Source of the DNA: Epiperipatus broadwayi
Lineage: Eukaryota > Onychophora > Udeonychophora > Euonychophora > Peripatidae
DNA length: 64,000 nt
Assembly: GCA_028023455.1 (NCBI GenBank)
Contig: JAQFVV010012404.1
Coordinates: forward strand, 15,921,000 to 15,984,999
Direction: 5' to 3'
The notes beneath the pieces are model-generated. The model worked only from the letters and a program-made list of their open reading frames with translations. It was not told the DNA's origin and did no database searches. This document shows, piece after piece, positions 25,384 through 38,400 of this stretch (within the stretch, counting starts at the first letter, position 1; each line of letters begins with the position of its first letter). A program made the translations under genes and the position numbers.

Positions 25384-25472
25384 TCCTTCCTTAGTACATC
25401 TGCAAGATTTACAGGGAGATGAATGGGCAGAATGACCAATTGGAATAGTTTCAACTCCTATATGACATTGAT
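25384..25472 (-). CDS. Haem peroxidase gene, penultimate exon (Cys-rich segment)
   Basis: The minus strand shows an acceptor (...TTGCTACAG), 89 coding bases and a strong donor (GTAAGTACT). Read in the phase left by the 38,635-38,696 exon, it gives DQCHIGVETIPIGHSAHS, then SPCKSCRCTKEG. The spacing CxxCxC followed in the next exon by YC and NDC resembles a small secreted disulfide module of the von Willebrand C type. The exon enters with two bases completing a split Asp codon and leaves in phase 0, which matches the last exon exactly. The segment lies after the peroxidase catalytic domain; its role is unknown, perhaps matrix or protein contact. Confidence 0.84.
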
Positions 25473-27079
25473 CTGTAGCAATAATAATAAATTTTTAAAA
25501 AAAATTAACAGATAAACTACTATCTAAATTTTTTGTTAGCCTAAATAATTTTTTTCACAAAATATATATTTATGTTTTTTTTTTGCTTGTTTTTATCAAT
25601 ACATTCCTCATCTTAACTTTAAATATTGGACTACATTTATCTAATTAAACTAAATATATGGAAGTATCATGTCATTAGCTGCATAAATAAACTATTGCAC
25701 TTGAGTTGAAGATATAGATATTTTTATTATTTGCAATACTAATATTATGCTTCTATATAAAATTCATAATTATTTATTTATTCTTATAAGTTTAAAATAG
25801 AAAATATAAGCTGTCTGAATAAAAACTGCCAACTGACATTTTTAATAATTATCTGGGCAAAGATAATCTAAGTTTATTTTTACTTTTGAAATATTTGTAC
25901 AAAGATATTGTATATGTATAATAAAATTCATAAAATAATTTGTAAATCGGATCCAATCTTAAAATGTATTGATAAAAAAATATGTAAAAAAAAACACTGA
26001 TCTCTAAAATGCATTTCTGGCAGAACCTGTCTTTATCAATTGGCCGAGTTCCTTGCCCACACATGTCTTCATGGCTATAGTTTAGTATTTATTCATAGCA
26101 AATAATTATATTTATAAGTATGATGATATACATGAATGCACTAAAAAAAATTTTATTATGTTATAAATTATTTTACATTTTTTACCTAAACTTTAAAGTC
26201 AATTAAAAATTAATACATTTATTAAATTCCTGAATAAATATTATCCATTTAATGTAAATCCTTTTTTTTCCAGATCATACCTAATATTCTTATACATAAT
26301 TCAACTTATAAATTATCATGTACAATTAAATGATATTTGATAAAATATAAACTAAGAAATTAAACAGCATCCTTATTAATCTTTAGTTTTTACTCATATA
26401 TTTCTGTTCAAAACAAAAAATGGTTAGTGTAGATGGTTGTCTATTTCTTTCTTTGTATTAGTGATTAGTTATTTATTTTGCTGTTTTAAAAACTGTCTAT
26501 TTGATTAGAAAATGTAAAAATTAATAGAAGTACTGCTTAATATATATAAAGCAAAAACAGTCAAATAATATATTTTTTCTTTGGAATTGTTAGAGATTTG
26601 TCATTGATATGCTATGAAAGAAAAGCTTCTCTTTTATCTAAATCAGGAATCACTAAGCTAGTTAACCCCCAAAAAATTATTAGCCACCTTTTTTTCTTTA
26701 TCTTTCTTTAACCCGTATAGCCTCTAAAGTTTAAATCTATTTTATTTTTCAGTTCCTTGATATTATCTCTGTACAACAAACAATTTTAATTTTAAAATTT
26801 ATCATTGTTTGGTTTGATGGAAGATTAGCTATTTTCTGAGTCATGCCATTTGCTGAATCATATACATTTTTTTTTTTTGGCAATGAAGACATCTGTCTAT
26901 CTATAATTTTATTTTTTATATATTTATTTAATTTATGTTTTATAATTTTTTTACTTGCATCCTTTCTGATTGTATCTACATTCTAATAATAAATGACAAA
27001 TATTTTTCCATATTTTTAAAGGGTGTATAAAACAAATTTTACAGATATTCCATTTAATTATAAACCATACACTTAGATA
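25473..27079. other. Middle-intron sequence, no gene seen
   Basis: AT-rich DNA up to the dispersed repeat and TIR element A. No exon or element is recognised; the open frame on minus at 25,849-26,064 looks random. Confidence 0.45.
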
Positions 27080-28790
27080 TAAATAATATATGCAAAACAT
27101 AAATCAAAACACACTTAAATATATGTAACAAGGTTGGTTTTAATCAAACAACACATAAACATTTAAAAGACAATATAAATACATAGAAAAAATGTATTGT
27201 TCTGTTAGATCATGTCAGCCACTTGATGGCATTGTTGCTAAACAAAAACACATACTTATAATGTTCCCTGGTGGCACAGCTCATACAGAGTGTTGGTCCA
27301 ACTGGAAAATGAAGTGCAAGATATTTGCAGATCAGACACAGCATGGTCTAGTGTCAGCTCATCCCAGCTCCAATAATACAGCAAACATAAACATTTAATG
27401 AAGGGTATTTGGAAACCTTCAAACCAGCTGCCTTACTGAACAGCACATTTCCACTGACAGGCACATGACTTACAGATAAAAGTCCATATGTTTTGGAAGC
27501 CTCTAGTCACATAGTTTCTCCACACAAACATTTATTCAAATTCAGCAGTACATTGTGTTTAGAAATGCCACCGTGCCGGCTTCTGTTGACAGCAGTTCCC
27601 ACAATTTCAACCTGTCTGCAATTGAAGACACCACTTTATTTTTCACAGATGTGTTCTCACCATAAACATGACTTTAAGTATGATTTTAGGACAAGTATGC
27701 TGGGTCAACCCTTTTCCAAATTTTTTGCAGGTTCCAGAGTGACTATGGAAGTGTAGTGATGGTATTACAATTGGTAGTAGGTAATAGTTTGTCAGATGAC
27801 TTGTAAGATAATTAGTTTGTAATGCATATTTGAAAAGTTGTGGCAGAATCAAATAAACACACCCTCACAAGTGTCAGTCTTGGAATAAAGTGCATAACAC
27901 AAACCACTGTGCCAAACCTAAACAGCATGTTTCTGTGCTTTTAGCATAGAAGTAACACCAATTTGCCATGTTCAATGGACTCTTTCTGCACTTTTGTATA
28001 GAAAGAATGTGACTGTGTGGCCATGGTATAATGGTAAATTTCTGGTGTTTTAACATAGAAATAGCACCACCTAAGTGGCTGACATGATCTAACAAAAGAA
28101 TACCAGAAAAAAACATTTAGACCTCAGAACAGAGTTTTTATCAGATAACCTTAAAAATTAGCACCAGTCCTCCCCCTCTCTCTGCATACACTGATATAGT
28201 GTCTTTAATATAAAAATGTATGATTCTATTCAAGAGAGAAAGAAAATAATTCAAACTCTAGTTACATATATATTATAAATTGCAAGTAGTATCCAGAGAC
28301 TGTATCTTATAAAACAAATTACTACATATAAATAATATATTAAAATCAGAAATATCTAAATCTAATCAAGACAAAAAAAACCACTTGAAAAATTGCATAT
28401 AGTGTGCAGGGAAATAAATTCCATAAAGCTAAACACTATATATAAATTACTGTATGTAAAACATATATTTATATATAAACAATATATGATATATATCAAA
28501 TTTATGCTTAAACATATATAATAAAACTGTTTTTAATCAAGCCACACATAAGCATATAAAGAATAAATAGTTAGTAATCCATATTCATGTATAGAAAAAA
28601 ATCAAAGATCATTTTGACACTATATAATACTTCATCCTAGAACAGAGATTTCATCAAGTGACTCTGAAATTTCCCTCTCATCATCCACTACCCTGGTAAC
28701 CTTAGCAACAGTATTCCATGAAATGAATTACAATAGTAATGGTCAGCCAAGAGTCTTCAAGAATGGCTAACATCCATCACCAGAGAGCGC
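27080..28790 (+). repeat. Dispersed AT-rich repeat, two copies, one split by TIR element A
   Basis: Copies share 'TTTTAATCAA.C.ACACATAA' (27,139; 28,531; weaker at 37,671) followed by ATA.AGAAAAAA and then a 'CC(T)AGAACAGAG.TTT.ATCA' block (28,120; 28,634). In the first copy these two blocks are separated by TIR element A, which therefore inserted into it. The second copy is intact at about 28,480-28,790. A third, more diverged copy is near 37,600-37,800. No coding potential is seen. Confidence 0.5.
27194..28103. mobile_element. TIR element A with subterminal repeats
   Basis: The ends carry perfect 21-bp inverted repeats (27,204-27,224 and 28,073-28,093; core TAGATCATGTCAGCCACTT), with similarity extending outward (GTATT.TT.T). 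The right part holds three degenerate ~58-bp units built on TTTCTG.GCTTTTG.ATAGAAATA, near 27,928, 27,985 and 28,040, of which the last forms the TIR. The interior from 27,490 matches 21,470-22,053 of element B. No transposase is visible. It is probably a non-autonomous DNA transposon whose terminal sub-repeats could be transposase-binding sites; the superfamily is unknown. Confidence 0.7.
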
Positions 28791-29276
28791 TGTTAGATTT
28801 ATCATCTAGAATTTTTTACGTTAAAGCATTAGGCTTTGTTGGGTGTTTAACTGCTAATATTTGTATAGGAATGTTATAATTTACTGATGAGAATATGTAA
28901 CTATAGATCTCTACAAAGCCTTCAACAATTTATTTATGTGCACTAAGTCATGGAGATCTAGAGATTTCTTGGAATATTCATCTGGCCATTGCATAACATA
29001 ATAAAATAACAATAATAATTGATAAAGAGACCATATAAAAATAAACAGAAATTTATTAGATAATATTAAACATTCACTATAATTATTTTTAGCCATTGTA
29101 TTTTATAACTAATGATAATTTATCATCTATTTAATCCATTTACATATAAAATTATCTGTATGGTTACTAACTCTAAACCCTATATCATATATACACCTAT
29201 AGATGATATCTAATATATTTCTGAATACTATCATGGACTAAATTTAACTAATAAATAAAAAATATCAGTTTATTTA
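28791..29276. other. Middle-intron sequence, no gene seen
   Basis: AT-rich, with the start of the TTTA simple repeat that forms the tail of the neighbouring SINE. Nothing else is recognised. Confidence 0.4.
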
Positions 29277-29394
29277 TTTATTTATTTATTTATTTTCTCA
29301 TGTGTCACAGCATCAGCTGGGAAGCGAACCTGCTAACCCGGGACAACTGCTTGTAAAGCAACCATCGCTGACCTCTCAACCACCAATGCTTGAC
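29277..29394 (-). mobile_element. tRNA-derived SINE with 17-bp target duplication
   Basis: The minus strand reads a tRNA-like head with an A-box-like TGGTTGAGAGGT and a B-box GGTTCGCTTCC. This is followed by the family end GATGCTGTGACACATGAG and a (TAAA)n tail. The flanks carry the same 17 bases (AAATATCAGTTTATTTA) at 29,260-29,276 and 29,395-29,411, proof of insertion by target-primed reverse transcription. The anticodon-arm region can be folded with loop TTTACAA, but the overall cloverleaf is decayed, so this is a SINE and not a tRNA gene. Confidence 0.88.
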
Positions 29395-29411
29395 AAATAT
29401 CAGTTTATTTA

Positions 29412-30894
29412 ATTAATAAATTAGCTGCTGATGCATGCTAAAGCCAAATTTGATATGGGCATGCATATATTGTTTCAGAATTTTACTTCGAATGTACCAC
29501 TAGTACATACTCTAATCAAGCGTCCTCTAGTACACATATAAATATTACATAAATGCTCCTAATGATTTGCATTTAGTACAGTACCAAATAATCATCACAA
29601 AATTAATAATTAACCACATCTAATTTGTAAATATTTCAAGTAATAATTGCATCCATAATTACTAATTCTAATAAAACTTTTATTTAAAAATCTAAAAAAT
29701 AAGCATGTAACTCATCGTTAACAGTAGGCGTGCATCACAATATATCTGTAAAATAAGATGCGTACAAATTTGAAAATATTTAATAAATTCGTATAACTAT
29801 GCCAATATTTTATTTATTGTATAAACATGTATAATCATAATAAAAGTACAATTTGTTTATTAAAACTTTTACCAAACAAATCAAAACTTCTTTAATCAAT
29901 GAAAAGGCACATTACAGAAATAGCTTCATTAGTCTGCCAATAAAACCTTACCCCCCCCTCTTGTTTTTAAATATTGGTTGTAATAAAAATTTTAAAATCT
30001 GGTAGTATTCAGAGATATTAATTTTGAATAATAATTCCTATTGACATATCTGTTCTGATTTATACTTTATAAAATTTTATATAAATGAGATTATTTTTTA
30101 ATAACTTAAATAAATATTAGAAGAATTTGTGAAAGCCAAACTATTGATTCTGATTAAAAATTTCAAAATAATTAGCCGTCGAATTTAATCCTCACAGATC
30201 ATTATTTTAATTCTTAAAATTAATATTATAATAACACTATATAATTTAAGTCCTTAACTCTAATTTACAGTATATTTGTTTATTTAAAATGAATAAAAAA
30301 AAATTAATTAAGAAATTGATAACAATGTGAGTCTGTAGATAAAAGAAAATTCATTTTAGTGTTTAAATAATGTTCATGAAATGTCTATAAATTAAAGTGA
30401 TTTTTATATACTTTGGATAAATCTTCATGCAGCAGTCAGAAAAGTCTACTGACAATAAAAAAAACAAAAAAATTCCTTATATATGTTTTATTTTATTTTA
30501 TAAAAGCAAGATATTGAAATTCAAAGTTCAAGTTGGTGTTATAGGATCTTGTGTTTTCATTAATTGATTTTAAACATTCAGCCATAATCAGATTTTCACA
30601 TATATTCGAATTATTTACTTAGTCATCATCAGTTTTCTACATATTTGAAATGTATATTATTGGTAGTTATACGTTTTATATAGTCAGCATATAGTTAATT
30701 TAATTTAGCTACTGCAAGGACCATCAACATCCTGGTAAGCTAGTTCTATATACTCAGGAATAATTTTTATAGGTGCAAACTATCAATACATAAAAAGCTT
30801 ATTTGAGAGATTCCTGTCAGTTGCATATTACTTGAAATGTACTTTCTTTATTAATGATCAACATAATACAAATAAAGGAGATGCTGTGTACAGT
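29412..30894. other. Middle-intron sequence, no gene seen
   Basis: AT-rich sequence up to the gypsy LTR. Nothing is recognised apart from A and T runs. Confidence 0.4.
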
Positions 30895-31453
30895 CACCAT
30901 AAATACTACAAATTGGGAGTAAAGGTGGTCAGATCAACAGAGATAAATGTAATTCAGAATCAAGTTATTATAACGAATTACATTACTTTATTGCCACAAA
31001 TTATACAATATTAAGATTTAACCAACACACTTAATGTATTTACAAATTATACATATAAATATTATTACATATGAAATACATGATCACATGAGACATACCA
31101 TAAATTATAATAAAGCTAATGTGGCCTATATAGTCCCTAGGTCCACTTTGGTACTTTGAGTGGTGGAATTCACAGGGTTCCTCTGTAATCCTCCTTACAC
31201 TTGGGCCATTATCTTCTGTCAGCAATGATCAGCTCCAATGATGCAAGTGTGTAATAAAATGCTGAATCCCTTTTATCTGTGAGCTTTTATAGCTCCCGCT
31301 GATAGTGGAATGTTTTAGAATGTAATTAGTTATTATGGTTCCTTATCTTTTTAAGTAATCATTTTCTAATCCAGAACTGCTTATCAACGTTTTAATCTTA
31401 ACATTTGTAACTTTGTAATACTTTATTTCTTTAAGTTCTACATATATATAGCA
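30895..31453 (-). repeat. Gypsy 3' LTR
   Basis: It follows the polypurine tract. Its first ~180 bases (plus-strand order) match 35,255-35,435. The plus-strand end reads TATATAGCA, giving TGCTATATA as the 5' end of the LTR in element orientation. The outer boundary is approximate. Confidence 0.65.
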
Positions 31454-32546
31454 CCTCCTCCACTTAAGAAAAATTACAATTTTTGAAGTCTCACACAGTC
31501 TTCCAGATAACTCAGTTTCTTCTTGATTCTTTGGACCTATGAGATTGCTTCCTTCTCAACAATAAGGTCCTTGTCTGCTTTGTGCTCTTTGTTCACTTCT
31601 GGCAAGTCCATCTTCTCTATATAATTTGGAATGCTTGACACTATTTTACTTTCAGTTTACTTAATTTTTTCTTCCTGCCATCTGATATGATTTACATATT
31701 TTTGCATGATTTTCCCTGTTTATGTTTTGACTACTACATTTTGTTTCAGCAGATGTTTTTTAATCATGCCTTTCACCCAATGTTTTCTAAGAATGTCTCT
31801 CACCCAGACTTTTTTTCCTTTGCATACTGCTTTGTGCTGCTGTTTTCGTTATTTGAAAAATTTTGGTCTGGGAGAATCAGTGATAACTTTGTGTGGATCT
31901 TTTGCCTGAATATTATTTCAGCTGGAGATTTTCCCATAAAATATTCATCAGTGTACTGTGCTGATTCAATAAAGCAAAATATGTTTCTTGTATATTTGCA
32001 ATACCTTCTTTTCATGGCATTTGTACTGCCTTTACTGCAATACCATTGGACTCAGAGTAATATAGGGGTGTGGCTACATGTCTAATTGCCCATTCAGAAA
32101 ATCCTCAAATTTAGTGGATGTGAAACTGGTTCTCTTGTCTGATACTATAGTTTTGGAGAAACCATAAAAAAGCAAAAATTTCCTTAAGTTTTCTGATTGT
32201 TTTTTCACTGCTTGTATTTCTTACAATTCTATATTCAGTCCATTTTGAGTATGAATCGATCACTATTACAAAAAATGTATCCATGGAATGGTCTGGCATG
32301 ATTGATGTGAATATGGCTTCAAGCTTTTTCAACTATAGGCCAAACAATGTTTTTTTTTTCAGAACATTTGCGTTCACTTGGCAACTCTTGCAGGTTTTCA
32401 CTTAATTGTTCTATCTCAGAATTAAATTCCAAGCCAGAAAACAATCTTCTTGCAAGTGCTTTAGTCTGTACAATACCAGGATGGTCTTGATAAATAACCT
32501 GAAGAACTTGACAATGATTACTACTAGGTCTATCATCCATTAACAC
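31454..32546 (-). pseudogene. Gypsy integrase remnant
   Basis: Fragments on the minus strand follow integrase order. HPGIVQTKALARRLF (near 32,460) is the histidine part of the HHCC zinc-binding region. VIVIDSYSKWTEYRIV (near 32,245) holds the first catalytic Asp of the DDE core. Further downstream a basic tail and a VRDILRKHWVKG-like segment near 31,780 match the usual C-terminal region of gypsy integrases. Frames shift several times and stops intervene. The open plus-strand frame at 31,687-32,085 is the antisense of this region. Confidence 0.75.
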
Positions 32547-32555
32547 ACATTAACA

Positions 32556-34015
32556 CTACTTTATAGATAGTTTTTTTCTTACATCCCATATAGCTTTATG
32601 CAGTATCTCAGGCTGACTTCTAGGCCAGCCCTTGCTGATCCATCCTATTAACAAGTTGTAACCATGCTGTTTTGTCCAACCCACTACCTTTTCACTGCCT
32701 ATAACTACATTATTCCAGTTGTCTATGTAGTTAATTGTTGGATCCATTTCTTGTGGAGCTGATTTAATTGAGACTCTTGACAACACATCTGCATGCTTAA
32801 TAAAATTTTCTTTTTTAAAATTTAGCTCAAAATCATAACTTGCCAATAAATTTAACCAGTGTAACATTCTAAGCTCAAGTGATCTGATGCTGTATTATTT
32901 TTAGCTAATATCTAATAGCAGCTTGTGATCAGTAAAGATCTTGAAAGACTGACCATAGAAGTATTGGTGAAATTTTTTCACTTCAAATAGTCAACACCTC
33001 TTTATCCAACTGACTGTAGTTTTGCTCTGCTTTGGTCACTCACCCTCAGTTACTGTATGACTTAATATCACTCTGATCCCAAAATCCAATGTATCCATTG
33101 TTAGTAGCAATTCAAGGCTACTGTCATACTGTACTAATAAACTATCTGACATAAACAATTCCTTTGTAACACTAAGTGCATTTTCCTGAGTTTGATTCCA
33201 ATGCCCTTTTCGGTCTTTTTTTAACAAATTATTCAGTGGTCATGCTATATGTGTTTTTTCCTTTCAGAAAAGTTTCAAAATAATTAACTAGGGCCAGAAA
33301 AGCCAGTAGTTCTAATACATTTCTGGGTATTGGGGCTTCTTTTATGGCTGTAATCTTTTGGAGGATTGGGATTTTCCCACTTTCTTGATATATGTGCCCC
33401 AGGAACTTTATTTGGTTGTCATCCAGATACATTTTTTAGATTTATTCTAGCTCTGAAACTAGACAATTTATCACAAACTTTAAAAAGTCGCTCATGTAAA
33501 TTTCTCTTCTGAATTAGTGACTATTAAAATATCATCAAAATATGATATTATACCCTCCATTTGTTGGAAAACTATTTCCATCTTGGCTTGGAAGATATTT
33601 GGTGTGATGGTAATTTTAAAAGGCAGCCTATTGTAGTTAAACAATCCCTTATGGGTAGTGATTGTTAACAATTCAGAGAAGCATTTATACACTGGAATCT
33701 GATGGAACACAGATCTCGAATCAATTTTAGGAAATAATTTGACATTTCCATATTATCTAATATTTCTCTGACAATAGACACTGGATAGTGAATCTTTGCA
33801 AGGTTCTTATTTACTGTAGTATGGTAATTCCCACAAATGCAGATTTGACTGTTTGGTTTAGATATCACTACAATCAGAGTGGCCCAATTGGTCTTCTCGA
33901 CTGTCATCAATACTCCCTTGCTAATTAAATCATTTAACACTTGTTCTACTTTAACTTGTAGTGCAAAAGAAACTTTTTTAGGCCTGCAAATCATGAGAGC
34001 TGCTCCATTTTGCAA
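32556..34015 (-). pseudogene. Gypsy reverse transcriptase-RNase H remnant
   Basis: Several minus-strand pieces line up with gypsy pol. Near 33,950 is PKKVSFALQVKVEQVLNDLI with SKGVL (RT start). Near 33,540 is ISYFDDILI, with the catalytic Asp pair intact. At 33,432-33,229 is the connection region (IKFLGHIYQESGKI). Near 33,180 and 32,860 are RNase H-like pieces (LLVQYDSSLELLLTMD; LLASYDFELNFKKE). Frame changes and stops separate them, so no protein can be made. The YFDD form of motif C and the following IKFLGH box identify the Ty3/gypsy group. Confidence 0.85.
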
Positions 34016-34305
34016 GACTATGTATATATTTTTTATTTGTTTCTCAATAGTGAGTGGTCTTGTTAACCATACATACTTTTATTACCAGAGATTTAAACCA
34101 TTCCCTAGCTATAATAGGGTTGAGACCACCTTGAACAATATACAATGGTAACATATGAGCCTTTTTAAAATTTCTACACTTCTACTTTCCATAATATGCA
34201 TCTTTTGCTCTTAAACTAGTTCTCATTAATATAGGGGGGTTCACACAATTTTTTGTTACCATTTCCTAGTCTTTGACTATCATCATTGATATACTCGATC
34301 CGCTG

Positions 34306-35150
34306 TCAATTTCCATTTTCAATTTTGGATTTAATAATTTCACTGACATCATGAATTTGTTGCAATGAGCAAAACTGTGTATTATAGATCTCACATTTCT
34401 GCTTGTTTTCCTTTGGGAAAGTGGGCACTACACTAAGCTCATTTTTCCCTTTAGACTTACATGCTTTCTCTAAATGATCTACTTTGCCACAGGTTCTATA
34501 ACATTCTTTGTTAAGTTTACACTTACATGCCATGTGACCTTTTTTTGCACAATAGTAGCAACAATTTTCTTTGACTTCCTCTTAGCCAGCTAATATTTAT
34601 TTTGTTTTTGATATAAACACACTACATTCATTATTATTGGTAAAATTTCAAAATTCTCTTGATTGGTCAAGCACTATCTCATGGGCTACTCCCATTTTGA
34701 TTGCTTCATTGTATGGCATAGTCTCTTGAGACCAATAACTGCTGTCTCAGAATATGGTCAGGCATTCCTCAAAGTAATTGTTTAAGTAGAGCATCCTCTA
34801 ATGCATCACCATAACTACAGCTCTTAGTGAGTTCTCTCAATGATGCATCATAGTCTCGTATGTGTTCCCTTTTATTTTGCCATATTTTTCTAGAATGTAG
34901 CTGCACTTTATATTTAGAAGGCTTAGGGCTAAAATAATTATTTAGTTTTCCAACTACTGCTTCATGTGGCAATTTTTCTGATTCTGCATGATCGCATAAC
35001 CAATTTGTGATTTCTATCACTTGTTGCTGGGCATAACATAATAACATGGCAAAATGGAGTCACTGACAGTCCCATTAATAAAAAAAATTTTCTCAATCCT
35101 TTTGAAATAAATTGGCTAATCAACAGGATTATTAATGTTAAACTCACTTA
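34306..35150 (-). pseudogene. Gypsy gag remnant with damaged zinc knuckle
   Basis: The minus frame at 35,047-34,769 carries capsid-like sequence (LCYAQQQVIEITNWLCDH; FSPKPSKYKVQLHSRK; REHIRDYDASLRELTKSC), the pattern usual in metazoan gypsy gag. Further down, near 34,490, is CYRTCGKVDHLEKAC. The family form is CX2CX4HX4C, and here one extra residue between the first two cysteines breaks the knuckle. The capsid and knuckle pieces lie in different frames. Confidence 0.75.
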
Positions 35151-35254
35151 TTATCACTTGCGGCACAGTCATCATCTTAACTCTTAATTTGAACAACTAA
35201 TAAGTAGAAAAAATTTCACACATGATTTCCTAATACACAATTCTATTACGATGC

Positions 35255-35435
35255 AGAATTACAAAACTACAAATCAGGGATAAAGGTTGGCAGACCAACA
35301 GAAATAAATGTAATTTGGAAACAAGTTATTATAACGAAGTACATGACTTTATTGCTACAAGTTATACAATATTAAGATTTAACCAATATGCTTAATATAT
35401 TTACAAATTATACATATCAATATTATTACTTATAC
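35255..35435 (-). repeat. Gypsy 5' LTR, partial
   Basis: This matches 30,895-31,070 over about 180 bases with roughly 80-85% identity. Beyond 35,435 the sequence no longer follows the other LTR, so this LTR is truncated or replaced. Confidence 0.65.
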
Positions 35436-38400
35436 TTAGGAGGAGAGAAAATGATTTCTGCTATCTGCTATTTATACTCAAGTTTTTTCCTAAAGAATTT
35501 TTAATCTCATAATTAAAAACACATTTATTGTATGAATATTTCTATCTTTAAACAAATTACAAAGCTTAATTACAAATCATTTAAAAGTAATTAATTCTGA
35601 TAACACAATATAAATTTTATCTGATTTTCAATTTATTTTATATAAAACCTAGTATTTATTTTAATCTTGGAATTCATTAATTAAAACTTTTTTAATTAAA
35701 TCTTTTTATCTTAATAAAGGATTAAACTCAGTGTAATAAAAAATAAAACCATTTTTATTTAAAATTAACTAAAAATAAAAAATTCTTATATCTAAAGTGT
35801 GTGTGCCTATATTTATACTAAATCAAACAGTAATCTATTATGTTATATTTATTGGCTACACTATTTTACTAATATTCTTAAACCTTAAATTAATCTCCCT
35901 ATGACAACCATCTAAATAAACTTGAAACAGATATTTCCATTTCAATATAAATGATTATTATATTAAAATTAAAAATACTTAAATCTAATCAAGAGGATAA
36001 AATAATAATAATAAAACTTTTGAAAAAAGACGTTTAAAATATACATTATAACTTATATTTGTGCCAGGAAGTAAATTCCAGTAAGTGAATTACTTTATGC
36101 TGTCAACATGATTTTGCAGTAAAATAGGAAATAGATTATTTTAGTGCACATTAATGCCCTGAGTCTAAAAATGATATCATTTTTTTTTTTCATTTCACAT
36201 CTAGCTGTGGGAAAATTCTGCTTTTTAGTATATACAACCATAAGACATAATGCTGAGGTATGTTCTCATGCATCACTCTTTATAATACAATTATATAACT
36301 TAAGTTGTAATTGTTTGCGTGCATTTTATTATTTAGTGTGTATTGCAGTCATAGTAATTGTTATATTGCAACTCCCTCCAGATACACAATAAGAAAAGTG
36401 TGACTAAAATTTTGATGTAGATAAAAGGCTAGGTGCTTTTATCAAACCATTTGTAAAAGCAGAATTATTTTAAACCTCAACCCTATCTTATTTGCTTGGA
36501 AATGTTGGACATGACCAAATAAATTTGGGTTTTATGCTTCTTTTATGGTCATTTGTATCAGCATGCATTATTGTGAATATAAAAAATATATTTTAATTCT
36601 TATTGATAAAAATTTTATTATAAGTATTTTAAGAATACCATAGCTAGAGTATCAGGGACACACGGAAGGCAGTGTCTATAACATCCTCCAGAGAGCACTC
36701 ACAAATTTCAAGAACACACAAATTTTATTAGAAAGAGAAAAAAAGTGACTGAGGAATTCTAAAGTATATTTCCAAGAACATAATAGGGATATGTTTTTAA
36801 CTCATTTATCTTTTATTTTGCTTGCTACAATGTTTTGCTTGTATGTTAGATCTGTCTTCTTTGCATGCATAATTTTGTATTTGAAGAATAAAACTAGAGA
36901 TGAAATTGGCAAATTTCTAAAACAAAAATTGTATTAAACACCAAAGACATACTTATATTTATACAAACCCTTCATGAAATCTCAGGCAATTAATATTTCT
37001 TCTACATAGCATTTTGAAGCATATTCAGCAATATGCTTCATCACAGATATATATTTTCATGTATTTATTCACTTCTTGCTTTACTAAAAAATAACTTTCC
37101 TATTTGTATATATTTATATATGTTACAAGCATCATTTTTTCTTTAAATATTTTAGATTATATTCTTAATAAAACATGGATAATCCTGTAATTTTTATTTT
37201 AAGAAGGGCTAGTAATTTAAATGTTTTACTGACATTACTGGTTTAAAATACAGATTTACCACTGGTTTTAGCAGCTTAACCATAAATAAAAGCAACATAA
37301 AACCATGTTATTGTTTACAAAGCAACTTTACTTTGTTTAATATAGGGAAAAATAAGATTGCATGTTGCATACTAACATTTATATATAATATATCTCAATC
37401 AATATTAAGGTATCAAAAATTTACATAATGCAAAAATAACACTTAGCATTATTGCCAAATAACCAAATGGGATACATTAAAACAAAAGGTATTTTGAAAT
37501 TCAGAATTACAAAATTAGTAAAACCCATCTATTTCAGTTTTTATTTCAGGAAAAAAGTTTTTATTTGCTGGCTAGGATTATCACATGCAATTATAGACAC
37601 ATACTTGGATGTAACATATATACTTGGATGTAATATGTATTAAAACACTCTAAAGATATGTGGCAAAGTTGTTTAATCAAACCACAAAACATTTGGTTCT
37701 TACACAGTATTTTATTCCAGAATAAATATCTCAATAACCTCTCATTCATCAACATGGAAACTTTTAATAATAACTAGCTTCATAGGATATAGTTCCTGGA
37801 ATATTGAAATTTGGATGTATATGCAAATGTTCATTTTCAAGAATTTTAATTTTTTTTTTCACTTTTTCTGTCTCTTTTTTAAACAGTTATGATTTTTAAT
37901 TTAAATATTAAAAATCATATCATGTTAATGTATGGGCAGGTAGAATTGATACTGATTTTTAAAATCATTTGAGGAGATCCTGTTCCAGAATGAATACGCA
38001 TAGATAAAATGATTGGTTATTTATTTATTTACATTTTTGTGTTTGATTTAATCAATTTTGTTACACATATTTAAGAGTATTTTGTTCCATCTTGAATATA
38101 TTGTTTATATTTAAGTATGTGTTTTATATTTATATATTACAGTCCTTTATATATAGTACTTAATCAAGTGTTATGCTCAGATGATGGGTTCCATAAGTAG
38201 TAGACATTGGAATGATCTTCAGATGTGAGAGTTAATTCTGGATTAATAAACAATGCCCATCCAAGAGTATCCCTATTACCTTGCAGGAAGAAATTCTCAA
38301 TCATCAAAAGCTAGTTTCTAATGCAAATAATCAGTCGCTTAAGTTAGTTTATGGCCCGGTTCATCATGAGCCTCTCATGCCAATAGTCATTTCCTATATT

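Larger units (their letters stand above)
30895..35435 (-). mobile_element. Gypsy (Ty3-type) LTR retrotransposon, decayed
   Basis: Order on the minus strand is 5' LTR (partial, about 35,435-35,255), gag (35,150-34,306), reverse transcriptase and RNase H (34,015-32,556), integrase (32,546-about 31,480), polypurine tract (AGTGGAGGAGGT, about 31,454-31,470) and 3' LTR (31,453-about 30,895). The two LTRs match clearly over about 180 bp ('AACAAGTTATTATAACGAA' at right; ATACAATATTAAGATTTAACC in both), after which the 5' LTR is lost or diverged. Many stops and frameshifts show it is inactive. It is in sense with the host gene. Confidence 0.85.

Noticed and set aside
29277-29394. Functional tRNA gene
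   Set aside because: A and B boxes exist but the arms do not pair well, and a tail plus target duplication make it a SINE.
31687-32085. 132-codon plus-strand frame as a membrane protein
   Set aside because: It is the antisense of the gypsy integrase remnant on the minus strand; the hydrophobic look comes from A-rich codons read backwards.
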